Source: JAJDUF01 sp965238265 | GTDB lineage: Bacteria; Chloroflexota; UBA11872; UBA12225; JAJDUF01 | Length of the DNA: 64,000 bases | Reading direction: 5' to 3' | Assembly (NCBI GenBank): GCA_965238265.1 | Contig: OZ250185.1 | Span: 1,302,001 to 1,366,000 of the forward strand | In this document: piece after piece, positions 8,861 to 17,787 of the stretch | Numbering within the stretch: position 1 is the stretch's first letter | Layout of the letters: every line of letters starts with the position of its first letter | Position numbers and translations under genes: made by a program | Notes under the pieces: generated by a model | Database searches by the model: none | Told to the model about the DNA's origin: nothing | Seen by the model: only the letters and a program-made list of their open reading frames with translations

Positions 8861-10093
8861 CTACAAGCGGAAGAAGCTGCCGGCGATGTGGCGTGTGCCC
8901 CCGAGGTTGTTGCCGTCATCCTCCGTGAAGTAGTAGCTCGTGAAGATTCGCCCGTCATTGAGTTGGACGGCGTGCGGGTAGCCGAGGTCCCACGTACTCG
9001 CGTCGGCGCGGAGCACCGCCTCGGCCGACCACGTCGCCCCGTCGTCTTCGCTGACGATAATCCCGATCCCGGCCGGTGACTTGCGCCGCGCGAACAGCAC
9101 CACAATGCGGCCATCGCGCAGGCGCAGCGGCCAGGGCGAGCGATAGTGAACGCCGGGCCACTGCCGGCCGGGCCGATGGTAGGCCAGCCACGGCGACTGC
9201 CCCCAGACCACCAGCGGCCGAACATCGCTCCAGCTATAGCCGCCATCGTCGGAGTAGTTCATCAGGATGGCATTGCGCGGACCACCGATATTGAGCATGT
9301 AGCACTGCAACCGACCGCTCGGCAGCCGGAGCAGATTTTCGTAGACGGGGGTACCGTAGCCGGTCGGATCAGCCGTGACCTCGGCCAGGAAATTCCAGTT
9401 CAACCCGTTGTTGTCGGTGCCGTAGACGGCAACCACGCTATCGGGCACCATGACGTTCCGCTTGTTAGGTACCCCGGCGTTCCAGACCTCGCCGACGTTC
9501 CGGTTATCCAGGCTGGCCGCGACCGTCAGCGTCCCGTCGGCGAACCGTACCGGCGGATAGCCATCAATATGCACGTAGTTGAAGCCGGGCGGTGGTGTTA
9601 TCCGCGTGGGCACCGTCTCCCAGGTATGGCCCCGATCACCCGACCGAAACGCGAAGCATTCCAGGGCCGGGCGGCCGTCCGTCCCCGTGGGCCCGGTCGC
9701 CGGGCGAGCGAAGTAGACTAGGGCATCGGGGCCGGAGAGGTCAATCTGCTCGCGGGGCAGGTCCGGGTCGTCTGCCTGCCAGAGGGCGGCCCGCTTTTCC
9801 CCCAGTGGGAGCGAGTCGTCCCAGATGACGACATCGTGCTCTCGCGGCCAGGTCCGGCCGTGGTCGAACGAGCGTTGGAGGAGAATCTTGGCGCGGCCTT
9901 TGTAGCCGAACTGCCCATGCTGCACGTCGTCGGGTGTGCGATAGGCGGATGGGGCGTGGTGGTGGACGGCGATCAACTCGCCGTTGCCGAAGTACCGGAT
10001 GGGACACTGGCGGGGGTGGGCACACATCCGGTCCTGGCTGTAGCACAGCTTGATGTGCTGCACATCGGCCAAGATCGGCACGGTGCGCCTCAT
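8861..10093 (-). CDS. BNR/Asp-box sialidase-like beta-propeller protein (paralogue)
   Basis: 410 aa. The ATG at 10091-10093 is 6 nt from GGGAG; the overlapping GTG three bases upstream is too close to the RBS. Seen: Asp-box-like motifs SGDRGHTW, TDNNGLNW, SDDGGYSW and SEDDGATW and conserved blade sequences shared with 2263-3489, such as WGQSPW, RLPSGRLQCYM and DLGYP. No signal peptide. Likely a cytosolic exo-glycosidase-like propeller. Its 3' end converges on the BHMT-like gene with a 27-nt gap. Substrate unknown; true sialidase activity would also need the Arg triad, which I could not confirm by eye. Confidence 0.8.
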   Translation of the reverse strand: MRRTVPILADVQHIKLCYSQDRMCAHPRQCPIRYFGNGELIAVHHHAPSAYRTPDDVQHGQFGYKGRAKILLQRSFDHGRTWPREHDVVIWDDSLPLGEKRAALWQADDPDLPREQIDLSGPDALVYFARPATGPTGTDGRPALECFAFRSGDRGHTWETVPTRITPPPGFNYVHIDGYPPVRFADGTLTVAASLDNRNVGEVWNAGVPNKRNVMVPDSVVAVYGTDNNGLNWNFLAEVTADPTGYGTPVYENLLRLPSGRLQCYMLNIGGPRNAILMNYSDDGGYSWSDVRPLVVWGQSPWLAYHRPGRQWPGVHYRSPWPLRLRDGRIVVLFARRKSPAGIGIIVSEDDGATWSAEAVLRADASTWDLGYPHAVQLNDGRIFTSYYFTEDDGNNLGGTRHIAGSFFRL

Positions 10094-10323
10094 CACCGAT
10101 CTCCCTTCCGGTAACGCGCTTGCTCACACCGGCGGGACTGGTCCCGCTCCATTCCCGGTGGCAGGGAGACGAGGGCAATCCTTGTGGGCGCTCTGGATTT
10201 CGGCGAAAGCCGAAATGACGCAGCCGGTACCCTAGCGCCCTCCCTCCGCCTATCTACGACAGACTCCCCCCTCTCTATCGCTTGGCGATGGAGAGGGGGC
10301 CGGGGGTGAGGCCGCGCCTACGT
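10094..10323. repeat. Intergenic hairpin repeats
   Basis: No gene seen. Contains a GGATTTCGGCGAAAGCCGAAAT-type inverted repeat (about 10195-10217) and a CCCCTCTCTATCG...CGATGGAGAGGGG hairpin (about 10266-10300) followed by CCGGGGGTGAGG. The latter hairpin recurs at about 13752, 21489, 22488, 25671 and 40906. Confidence 0.6.
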
Positions 10324-11784
10324 CTACCCCTTGTAGGTCGCCTTGAAGTTCTCCAGATCGATGTTGATCTCCCGCACCACCGCGTCGAGACTGTCTTTCA
10401 TCGACACGTTGGGAGTCTTGAAGGTAGCGCCCACGGCTGCCCCAAGCGCCCGATAGTGTTTACCGAGGTTCGGGTGCCAGGGACGGAAGCCGTAGTTCAA
10501 GACGGCATCAACGAACGTCTGGAACTGCGGGACTGATGCCTGGAGCGCCTTCCACTTCGAGTTGTCGAAGATGGACCTACGCGCCGGCAGGAACGCGATA
10601 CTCGCCACGTAATGCGCGTTCTGCTCCGTCGAGGTCAGCCAGCGCGTCAGCTCCCAGGCCGCCTCCTGACGCTCCGGGGTTGTCTTGTAGATCAGCCAGT
10701 TCCGCCCAAAGTTGGCGGCAAAGGGCTGCTTCTTCGTGGGTGACGGCGTGACGTACATGTTCTGCAAGCCACCGATGTCCTCCGCCCACGTCTTGATCCG
10801 CAGGGCGCTCGTCTCGTAGAACAAGCTGATCTGGCCCTTGCGGAAACTGGGGCGGTCAATGCCTCTGGCCTCGAAGACATCGCCGTGCGGCACGTGGACC
10901 CGATGCTTGTGGATCAAATCGTGGATATACTGGCCGGCCTCTACCCCTTCAGGACTGTTGAAATGCACCTTCGTGAAGTCGTCGCTGTAGCTCCTGCCAC
11001 CGTTCTGCAACAACAGGTTCCAGAAATTCGCCTGGTTGGATACGCCACCAATCGCCCACTTATTGGTCTCGTCACCCTTGCCGTGCGTCGTCTGGAGCTT
11101 CTTGAGGTACTCCACGAAGTCGTCCCAGGTGTATCCTAGCTTCAGCGGTTGCAGTCCGGACTCCTTCAAGTGCGCCAGGTTGGTGTAGGGCAAGTCGGCA
11201 TTCGTGTACCAGGGGAGACTCCAGAACTTGCCTTGCCAGGAGCTCGTCTCCAGCAGGAACGGGAAGTAGTCCGCGAGCGAGTCGGCATACTGCTTGTCCG
11301 ACCTGATGAAGTCGTTCATGTCCACGAGCATGCCGTTCTGACCAAACAGGCCGGCATCCCAGTACGCTGGATCGTAGAAGTCAGGCTGCTGGTCGGCCGC
11401 GTAGGCGGTGACGATCTTGTCGGGCGTGCCCTGCCCGCTGATCTCCGCATAGATGTGGCTGCCGGTCTGGTTCCACTGCTCGAACAACTGCTTCAGGCCG
11501 ATGATCCGCTCACCGGTGTCGGCCTCGCCGCGCCAGCCGTACCAGGTGCCCCAGAGGGTGACTGTCACCGGCTGCTTGGCAGCCGCACCGGCGGCACCCT
11601 GGGCGCCGGTCGCGCCTTGGGTGCCGGTCGCACCCTTCGCCCCTTGCGGGCCGGCCGGTCCCGCCGGCCCCGCCTGCGGCTGGCCCACATAGCGCACGGT
11701 CGGCTCGCCACACGCTGCGGCGAGCAAGCCACCGAGTACGGCGGCGCCCCCGCCGAGCGACTGTCTTCTACTGATGCGTGCCAT
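10324..11784 (-). CDS. Tat/lipoprotein extracellular solute-binding protein with collagen-like tract
   Basis: 486 aa. Seen: twin-arginine SRRQSLGG at residues 5-12, hydrophobic segment and lipobox LAAAC with Cys25, then a Gly-X-Y tract of about ten triplets (GPAGPAGPQGAKGATG...) at ~39-70, then a family 1 (maltose/glycerol-3-phosphate type) binding-protein body beginning VTLWGTWYGWRGE. Known: such proteins deliver sugars or related solutes to ABC importers. Inferred: membrane-anchored receptor pushed away from the membrane by a collagen-like stalk. No MalF/MalG-type permease or ATPase is nearby. A strong sigma70-like promoter is at 11903-11931. Arranged tandemly with a related lipoprotein at 12104-13546. 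Confidence 0.9.
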   Translation of the reverse strand: MARISRRQSLGGGAAVLGGLLAAACGEPTVRYVGQPQAGPAGPAGPQGAKGATGTQGATGAQGAAGAAAKQPVTVTLWGTWYGWRGEADTGERIIGLKQLFEQWNQTGSHIYAEISGQGTPDKIVTAYAADQQPDFYDPAYWDAGLFGQNGMLVDMNDFIRSDKQYADSLADYFPFLLETSSWQGKFWSLPWYTNADLPYTNLAHLKESGLQPLKLGYTWDDFVEYLKKLQTTHGKGDETNKWAIGGVSNQANFWNLLLQNGGRSYSDDFTKVHFNSPEGVEAGQYIHDLIHKHRVHVPHGDVFEARGIDRPSFRKGQISLFYETSALRIKTWAEDIGGLQNMYVTPSPTKKQPFAANFGRNWLIYKTTPERQEAAWELTRWLTSTEQNAHYVASIAFLPARRSIFDNSKWKALQASVPQFQTFVDAVLNYGFRPWHPNLGKHYRALGAAVGATFKTPNVSMKDSLDAVVREINIDLENFKATYKG

Positions 11785-12103
11785 GGGCTACCCTCCCTTT
11801 CAATTCTGCTGTGCGTTGCTTGCCTTGCCCGGAACACAAGCGCTGCCCTGACTTACCGGTGCCGCGGCGCCTCCGGGCAGCAACGCTGCCGTCAGTGAGG
11901 GCATTGTATAGTCGCTTGGCGGGGCAGTCAAATGGACGGGGAGGGCTGCCGGAGGGGCGCAGCTTGGCCTAGTTCTGTCCCCCCTGCGTTGCGGGGGGAC
12001 TATAGGGGGGCCGGATGCTGCACTTGGCCCCCTCCCCCGTGCTGACGCACAGGGGAGAGAACTGCGGCTCCCGGCCGCGACTGTGATGTGACCGCGGTGT
12101 TGG
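11785..12103. promoter_or_regulatory. Upstream region of the solute-binding protein
   Basis: 319 bases without a gene. It contains the minus-strand promoter at 11903-11931, a short GC-rich CCCCCCTGCGTTGCGGGGGG hairpin (about 11978-11999) close to the 3' end of the neighbouring lipoprotein gene, and otherwise nothing recognisable. The two lipoprotein genes therefore probably have separate transcripts. Confidence 0.5.
11903..11931 (-). promoter_or_regulatory. Candidate sigma70-type promoter
   Basis: Minus strand: TTGACT, 17-nt spacer, TACAAT (5/6 matches to each consensus box). It points at the lipoprotein gene starting at 11784, giving a leader of roughly 110 nt. Confidence 0.6.
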
Positions 12104-13546
12104 CTACCCGCCCAGGGTTGCCCAGTCTTTGTCCACCAGCGCTTGGAGCGTGCTCTGGGTGTCGGTCAGCCAGGCCTTGACGCCGATCTCGCCCTTCATG
12201 ATCGGGGAGATGTCGCGTCCCGTGCGATTGATCTGGTTGCCGGAGGGAATGCCGGGATAACGCCAGCCGTAGGGTGCCATATCCACGAACCCCTTCAGCT
12301 GCTCGTCGGTCTTCAGGTAATCCTGAAGCTCCTTGGACTCCAGCGCTCCCCGGCTCACCGGGATCGAGGTAGCGCGGATACACGCCTGAGCCTGAGGATG
12401 AGGCGAGTTCATCCACATGCACACCTGCGCCGAGGCCTCCTGCTTCTTCGGATTGGTGCCGGCGCCCTTGAAGACGGCCATGTTGTGCCCGCCGTTCTGT
12501 GCGAACACCTCCCGCTTGCCAGGATGTACCGGCGTATGGAGCACGCCGAAGTCGGGCGCGTTGTTCTGCCGCATTGTAGGGATGCGGAACGGCCCCTGGT
12601 GCTCGAAGGCGATGTTGTTCTTGGCCTCGCGGTACAGCTCACCGGCACCATCGGGCGGGCTGAAACCGCCCTTGAGGATGCTCTGAAGATAATCAATCGT
12701 CTCCACCGATTCCGGCCGGTCAATCGTGATCTTCCGCCCGTCGTCGGTAATCACCCGGGCCCCCAGCGTACCCAGGAACCAGAACCAGCGCGTCCAGCGG
12801 AACGAAAACGCGAAGTCAATCCCGGGTTGTTGCTGCATTCTGGCGAGGTCTTCCTTGAAGCCGTCCCAATCGTATTGCCCCTGGCCGCTGCCGTCCCACT
12901 GCGGGAAGGGCACCCCGGCCTGTTGGAGCCGTCCCTTGTTGTAGATCAGGCCGGCGTTGTTCGTGTACACGGGCATTCCGGCCAGCTTGCCACCCCACAT
13001 GCTGCTTTCGAGCATCCGCGGGAAGATGTCCGCCCGCTGTGGTGCCCAAGCCTTATCGGTCTTGAGGAGCTGATCCAAGTCAGCCGTGGCGCCGCTGGCA
13101 AAGATGTTGACCGAGTCGAAGTAGCTCAGGAAGGCCACGTCCGGCGGCGTACCGCCCGCGGCCATCGTCTTGTACTTGTCCAGGTTCGTGCTGGCCCGGC
13201 CGCCCGCCTCCAAGTCAACGCGGATATTAAGCTCGTTTGTCTTGTTGAACTCCTCCAGGTTGGCAACCCGCGCTGCTCCTTCGGGATGCGTCTCCGGCAA
13301 GTTCGACAGGTAGAAGAGGAAGACTGGCGCCTCGGCCGCCTTCCCTGCTGTGCCCTGCGCGCCCTGGGCGCCCTGCGCGCCGGTCGTACCCTTCGCCCCT
13401 TGCGGGCCGGCCGGGCCGGCCGGCCCCGCCTGTGGCTGTCCGACATAGCGCACGGTCGGCTCACCACACGCCGCGGCCAGCAAGCCGCCGAGCAAGGCCG
13501 CCGAGCCACCTAAGTATCTCCTGCGGATCATTCGTGCCCCCTCCAT
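12104..13546 (-). CDS. Tat/lipoprotein extracellular solute-binding protein with collagen-like tract
   Basis: 480 aa from the ATG at 13546 (AGGAG 6 nt upstream); an in-frame ATG at 13531 with GGAGG is an equally possible start. Seen: RRRYLGG twin-arginine motif, lipobox LAAAC, the same CGEPTVRYVGQPQAGPAGPAGP segment as the next gene but a different body (FLFYLSNLPETHPE..., NNAGLIYNKGRLQQAG). Ten or so Gly-X-Y triplets follow the lipid anchor. Known: family 1 ABC receptor, sugar type. The leader and stalk are nearly identical to the 10324 protein while the binding body differs strongly, as if leaders are conserved or swapped. Promoter candidate at 13661-13689. No permease genes adjacent. Confidence 0.9.
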   Translation of the reverse strand: MEGARMIRRRYLGGSAALLGGLLAAACGEPTVRYVGQPQAGPAGPAGPQGAKGTTGAQGAQGAQGTAGKAAEAPVFLFYLSNLPETHPEGAARVANLEEFNKTNELNIRVDLEAGGRASTNLDKYKTMAAGGTPPDVAFLSYFDSVNIFASGATADLDQLLKTDKAWAPQRADIFPRMLESSMWGGKLAGMPVYTNNAGLIYNKGRLQQAGVPFPQWDGSGQGQYDWDGFKEDLARMQQQPGIDFAFSFRWTRWFWFLGTLGARVITDDGRKITIDRPESVETIDYLQSILKGGFSPPDGAGELYREAKNNIAFEHQGPFRIPTMRQNNAPDFGVLHTPVHPGKREVFAQNGGHNMAVFKGAGTNPKKQEASAQVCMWMNSPHPQAQACIRATSIPVSRGALESKELQDYLKTDEQLKGFVDMAPYGWRYPGIPSGNQINRTGRDISPIMKGEIGVKAWLTDTQSTLQALVDKDWATLGG

Positions 13547-13880
13547 GCAAATCTCCTCCCACTCCAGGGAGGTTGAGGCTCACAGACCGAGCTTCCCGCA
13601 CCGCGCCCGCGAGCCACCGGGCGCGATGGTGTCTCCGCCCCCCTCGGCGAGGACGCGGCCATTCTACAACTATGACGGAGGTTAGGCAAGTAATACAGCG
13701 ATCAACCACATGTATGTAACGATATAGGATAGCGGGAATGCCGGGCGGCAGACTCCCCCTCTCCATAATCTCCATAATGTGGAGAGGGGGCCGGGGGGTG
13801 AGGAGCGAACTGCCCCAAACGCTACCTCATCAAGCTGCTACAGTCCCTATTTGGCCGGTAGGCCGCTACGGAGGTGGAGG
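13547..13880. other. Divergent intergenic region
   Basis: 334 bases without a gene between divergent genes. It carries the minus-strand promoter (13661-13689), an A/T-rich stretch around 13695-13735, and a CCCCCTCTCCATAAT...GTGGAGAGGGGG hairpin (about 13754-13791) of the dispersed family. A promoter for the downstream hydrolase was not obvious. Confidence 0.5.
13661..13689 (-). promoter_or_regulatory. Candidate sigma70-type promoter
   Basis: Minus strand: TTGCCT, 17-nt spacer, TAGAAT (4/6 and 5/6). It lies about 115 nt upstream of the lipoprotein gene start at 13546 and points toward it. Confidence 0.5.
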
Positions 13881-14897
13881 ATGGCGCTACAGTTGGTGGC
13901 CCCCGATGATCCGCGGTTGAGTTGGCACGGGAGCGTCTCGTTGCAGCGCACCGCTGCCTGGGTGATGCCCTGGCGCATTCCCTACCGGGAGCAAGCGCTG
14001 TTCCCGCCCGACGCTTTCGCCGCTTCCGACCAGCAGTCGCGGGCGGCGATGCCGGCCGGTGTGCGCCTTGCCTTTCACAGCGACACGACCCTGGTTGCCG
14101 GACGGATTGTGGCACAGCCGCAGGCGAGTCCCCTCGACCTCTGCTGCGATGGGCAGGTACAGGGCTCCGTGGCGCTGGCCGGCCAAGAGCAGTTTCGCTT
14201 TGCGGACCTGCCGCCTGGTGAGAAGCTGATCGAGCTATGGCTGCCGCAGTACGGCGAGTTCCGTCTGCGGTCACTGGAGCTGAGTGCTGGGGCAAGCGTG
14301 GTGCCCTATGCCGATCCGCGGCCGCGCTGGGTCACTTACGGTAGCTCCATTACGCACTGCCGGACGGCCGCGCGGCCTACCGAGACGTGGCCCGCGCTTG
14401 TCGCCAGAGCGAGCGGCCTGAACCTGACCTGTCTGGGGTACGGCGGTAACTGCCACCTGGAGCCGATGGTGGCCCGCATGATCCGGGACCGGCCCGCTGA
14501 CGTGCTTTCCATGAAGGTCGGCATCAATATCCATAACCACAGTAGCCTGAGCGCGCGCACCTTTCGACCGGCGATCATCGGGTTTGTCCGGATCATCCGC
14601 GAGCAGCACCCGGACGTGCCCTTTGCCGTTGTTTCACCCATCTACGCCGCTTGGCGGGAGACGCAGCCGAACGCCGTGGGGTTCACCATCGCCGCGATGC
14701 GCGAGGAGGTCGCCGCCGCCGTCGCCGTCCTCCGCGCACAGGGGGATCGCCACCTCCGGTACGTGGACGGGCTGGAGGTCTTCGGCCCGGAGCACGCGCA
14801 CCTGCTCCCGGACGACCTACACCCCAGCGCCGAGGGCTACCAGGTGCTCGCTCGCAACTTCCTGCGCGTCGTAATGCCGCAGCTTTTGTCCAACTGA
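13881..14897 (+). CDS. SGNH/GDSL-type esterase-like hydrolase
   Basis: 338 aa. Start ATG at 13881 has GGAGG 6 nt upstream. Domains: N-terminal ~165 residues look like a beta-sandwich lid (similar to carbohydrate-esterase CE2/SGNH-associated domains), then the SGNH core: WVTYGSSITHC (nucleophile Ser, block I), CLGYGGNCHL (Gly and Asn, block II), VGINIHN (block III) and DDLHPSAEGY with the catalytic Asp and His (block V). Known: these enzymes remove acyl groups, often acetyl from polysaccharides. No signal peptide. It could act on the same decorated saccharide handled by the neighbouring lipoproteins (inference). Confidence 0.88.
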   Translation: MALQLVAPDDPRLSWHGSVSLQRTAAWVMPWRIPYREQALFPPDAFAASDQQSRAAMPAGVRLAFHSDTTLVAGRIVAQPQASPLDLCCDGQVQGSVALAGQEQFRFADLPPGEKLIELWLPQYGEFRLRSLELSAGASVVPYADPRPRWVTYGSSITHCRTAARPTETWPALVARASGLNLTCLGYGGNCHLEPMVARMIRDRPADVLSMKVGINIHNHSSLSARTFRPAIIGFVRIIREQHPDVPFAVVSPIYAAWRETQPNAVGFTIAAMREEVAAAVAVLRAQGDRHLRYVDGLEVFGPEHAHLLPDDLHPSAEGYQVLARNFLRVVMPQLLSN

Positions 14898-14956
14898 GGC
14901 CGTCGGGGGTGGGGCAGGAATAGGGCGCCCTGACAAAGGTAGGTACGGGCCGCATC

Positions 14957-15026
14957 GTAGGGGCGCGATTCATCGCGCCCAATGAGATCAGCGTGCCTAG
15001 TTGGGCGCCATGAATGATGCCCCTAC
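14957..15026. repeat. 70-nt long-stem imperfect hairpin
   Basis: GTAGGGGCGCGATTCATCGC and GGGCGCCATGAATGATGCCC form arms of about 26 nt matching at roughly 22 positions, separated by ~18 nt. It lies between the SGNH hydrolase and the amidohydrolase. It belongs to the GTAGGGGCG-type dispersed repeats that also appear near 2171, 31029, 31170 and 40827. Confidence 0.7.
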
Positions 15027-15093
15027 CTGGGCACGATCCGTGTGGTAGGATGCGCCGACGTGCCCGCTGCACAGGCAAAGGAGACGACTACCC

Positions 15094-16347
15094 ATGTCCT
15101 ACACCCTGATCCGAAACGGCACGCTCATTGACGGTACCGGCGCGCCGCCGGTCGAGCACGCCGCCGTGCTGCTCCACGACAGCCGCATTCACGCCGTCGG
15201 CACACCCGACACGATTCCCGTCCCGGACGACACGATCACGGAGCTTGACGCCGCCGGTGGCTACATCCTCCCCGGCTTCATTGACGCGCACGTCCATCTG
15301 GTGACGGAAGGCGCCAGCGTGGAGAAGCTGTTGAGCACGCCCTTCTCCCTCCACTTCTATCTGATGGTGGAGCGCCTGCGCCGCACGGTCGAGGCCGGCG
15401 TGACCAGCGTGCGCGACGCGGCTGGCGCCGATCTCGGCGTCAAGCAAGCGGTCGAGACGGGGCTGGTCGTGGGGCCACGGCTCCAGATCGCCATTACGAT
15501 GCTCTCGCCCACCGGGGGACACGGTGACGGCTGGCTGCCGTCCGGCCTGGAGCTGCGGTATCCGGCCTATCCGGGGCGACCGGATGGACGGTGTAATGGG
15601 GTGGATGAGGTGCGCGCCAAAGTGCGGGAAGTCCTGCGCGCCGGCGCCGACGTGGTGAAGGTCGCCACGACCGGTGGCGTGTACAGTCCCACCACTCAGC
15701 CGACACATACGAAGTTCGCACCCGCAGAGTTGGCGGTGATCGCGCAAGAGGCCGCCTTCTGCGACGGCACCAGGGTGATGGCGCATGCCCACGGGGCGGA
15801 GGGCATCAAGAACGCGGTGCGGGCCGGCTTTCACTCCATCGAGCACGGAACCTACATAGACGATGAGGCCATCGAGTTGATGATGGAGCGGGGCACGTTT
15901 CTCGTCCCGACGCTGGCGGTCCACTTAGCAACGTTGGAGGCCGCCGAAAGCGCCGAGAAGCCGGCCGAATGGGCCATCCGCAAGGGCCGCGAAATCACCG
16001 ATATTCACCGCGAAAACATCGCCCGGGCCTACAAAGCGGGCGGGCGTATCGCCATGGGCACGGACACGGCGATTGCCCGGCACGGCACCAACCTCCGCGA
16101 GCTAGGGCTGATGTGCGAGATTGGCATGACGCCCATGGAGGCCATCGTGGCTACGACCAAGGTTGCCGCCGAGTGTTTGGGCTGGGAGGCGATGGTAGGC
16201 ACAGTGGAAGCGGGCAAGCTCGCCGATATTGTCATCAGCAAAACCGATCCACTGGCCGACATCCGCTCGCTGGAGCAAGTCGAGAACATCGCCGTCGTCA
16301 TCAAAGACGGCCGGATCGTCAAGGACCGGCGAGCCAGCGTAGCCTAG
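15094..16347 (+). CDS. Amidohydrolase family protein (imidazolonepropionase/prolidase-like)
   Basis: 417 aa. AAAGGAG lies about 10 nt before the ATG. Seen in order: N-terminal composite beta domain (LIDGTG), metal motif FIDAHVHL (His-x-His, ~65), VVKVATTGG with the probable carboxylated Lys (~188), MAHAHG (~228), IEHGTY (~250) and GTDTAIA with the final Asp (~328), then the C-terminal KLADIVI return to the small domain. This is the full ligand set of a binuclear-metal amidohydrolase of the Xaa-Pro/Xaa-Lys carboxypeptidase-like group. Cytosolic. Substrate (peptide, lactam or cyclic amide) cannot be told from sequence. Confidence 0.9.
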   Translation: MSYTLIRNGTLIDGTGAPPVEHAAVLLHDSRIHAVGTPDTIPVPDDTITELDAAGGYILPGFIDAHVHLVTEGASVEKLLSTPFSLHFYLMVERLRRTVEAGVTSVRDAAGADLGVKQAVETGLVVGPRLQIAITMLSPTGGHGDGWLPSGLELRYPAYPGRPDGRCNGVDEVRAKVREVLRAGADVVKVATTGGVYSPTTQPTHTKFAPAELAVIAQEAAFCDGTRVMAHAHGAEGIKNAVRAGFHSIEHGTYIDDEAIELMMERGTFLVPTLAVHLATLEAAESAEKPAEWAIRKGREITDIHRENIARAYKAGGRIAMGTDTAIARHGTNLRELGLMCEIGMTPMEAIVATTKVAAECLGWEAMVGTVEAGKLADIVISKTDPLADIRSLEQVENIAVVIKDGRIVKDRRASVA

Positions 16348-16440
16348 ATGGTGGGTGAGAGCCTGACAAGGGTAGGGTTTTTTCGTGTGGACCTAGATTC
16401 CTCGCGAAGCCTCGGAATGACAATCCATTAGGTGGGTCAG

Positions 16441-17199
16441 CTACAGGGTCTGTCGTCTGAAGGAGAGCCAGGCGAGCAGGAGCGTGCCCGCCAGCATTCC
16501 CAGATTTGCGAGCACGGGGCCGATCAGTGCGCCCGGGTCGTTGCCGAGGGCCAGCTCCCTGGCCGGCGAGTAGAGGCCCATCGGCATGTAGTCACCTAAT
16601 CCTGGTATCGCCGACAGTCCGGCCATGACCGCGAAGGCGGCAAGTCCGACGCATGCCGCGGGCACGGACGAGCGAAACAGCGTGCTCCCCAGAAATGTGA
16701 ACGAGGCGATGACCATGATCGCCAGGACCATCAAGAGGGTAAACACGGTAAACCCGGCGACGGGAAGCGCCTCGAAGAGCACCACCGTGTAGAAGTAGCC
16801 CCCGATGCATCCTAGGGCCACGCCAGCGAATAAGGTCGCGGAAAGGGCGGCGAACTTGGAGACGATGAAGGCCGTCCTGGTGACGGGTTTCACCAGTACC
16901 AGGGCCGTGGTCCCGCGCTGTTTCTCGGTGGCAATGGCCCCCATGGCGAGGAGAATGGCGGCGAAGGGCGCCATCTGGCCGAGGTTCCGGATGATCTGGC
17001 CGATGGCGTCCGAGGTCTGCGGAGGCCGCACTGTTATCTCCAGGTCGCCGGCGAAGCCTTCGACGAGCTCCGGAGTGTACCTGGCGACCAGGGGCGACAT
17101 CAGGCCGAAGACCAGGAGGATGAGTACGGCGCTAAACAGCTTGTAGGTCCGCCACTGCTCCAGGACGTCTTTGCGGAGAAGGGTAACGAAGGTGCTCAC
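16441..17199 (-). CDS. ABC-2 type transporter permease
   Basis: 252 aa. GTG start at 17197-17199, chosen because it begins STFVTLLRKDVLEQWRTYK, the typical cytoplasmic N-terminus; it lies 3 nt after the stop of the broken ATPase gene. Seen: about six hydrophobic segments (for example FSAVLILLVFGLMSPLV, FAAILLAMGAIA, FTLLMVLAIMVIASF, CVGLAAFAVMAGL and a C-terminal helix ending SFRRQTL) and the cytoplasmic loop EKQRGTTALVLVKPVTRTAF usual in these exporters. The frame itself looks intact, but its ATPase and small partner are inactivated, so the complex is probably dead. Confidence 0.85.
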   Translation of the reverse strand: MSTFVTLLRKDVLEQWRTYKLFSAVLILLVFGLMSPLVARYTPELVEGFAGDLEITVRPPQTSDAIGQIIRNLGQMAPFAAILLAMGAIATEKQRGTTALVLVKPVTRTAFIVSKFAALSATLFAGVALGCIGGYFYTVVLFEALPVAGFTVFTLLMVLAIMVIASFTFLGSTLFRSSVPAACVGLAAFAVMAGLSAIPGLGDYMPMGLYSPARELALGNDPGALIGPVLANLGMLAGTLLLAWLSFRRQTL

Positions 17200-17202
17200 T
17201 CC

Positions 17203-17785
17203 GCGCCCCCGTTGCCCTCGACCAACTCGAGGAAGATGTCCTCGAGGCTGGGGCGGTCGCGCTGGAAGCGGGCGAGCGGAACTCCCGCCTCCGCCACTAT
17301 GGAGAGGAGCTCGACGCCGGCCGCCTGGGCGTCGCTGGCATTGACCCTTATCTCGCCGTGTTCGGCCGTCACGCCGGTACTCCACGGACGCGGCGTTTGG
17401 CCGCGGCAGTCAGCATGGTCTCCTCGAGGGCCTGGTCGACTCTGGCCTTGAGGTCCTGACCCTTAATGCCGAACAGTCCCCCGACAAACTCGAGGAGCTC
17501 GCGTCCGGTCATCCAGTCGTAAAGCCGGGGGTTCTGGTCGAGATGGCTTATTCGCCGTCGGAACGGGAGGCCGCCGTGCTGGACGTCGTGGCCGAGGACG
17601 AAGGCCTGCCCAGCGGTGGGTGCGTCAAGGGCGGTCAGCAGGCGGATCGTCGTCGGCTTCCCGGCTCCGTTGGGACCCAGGAAGCCGAAGATGGTGCCGG
17701 CGGGCACCTCAAGGGAGAGGCCGTCGAGGGCGACGAAATCGCCGAAGCGCTTGACAAGCCCCTCGCAGCGGATCGCGGCTTCCAA
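17203..17785 (-). pseudogene. ABC exporter ATPase, internally deleted and frameshifted
   Basis: The N-terminal part (TTG start about 17785, EAAIRCEGLVKRFGDFVAL) runs through a Walker A reading GPNGAGKPTT to KRRVRG, then a stop at 17369. The C-terminal part resumes in another frame at about 17370 (VTAEHGEIRVNASDAQ ... LEDIFLELVEGNGG) and ends at 17203. The region that should hold the LSGG signature, Walker B and switch His, roughly 100 residues, is missing. The Walker A Thr/Ser after the Lys is Pro. Both lesions abolish ATP hydrolysis by known mechanism. Confidence 0.85.
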
Positions 17786-17787
17786 GG

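Noticed and set aside
10263..10311. Intrinsic terminator
   Set aside because: Strong stem but no T-run on either strand, and near-identical copies lie in unrelated contexts including upstream regions; called a repeat instead.
12143..13513. Long plus-strand open frame opposite the solute-binding gene
   Set aside because: Antisense shadow of the lipoprotein gene; composition is Arg/His/Leu-rich without motifs, and the minus frame has signal peptide, lipobox and family matches.
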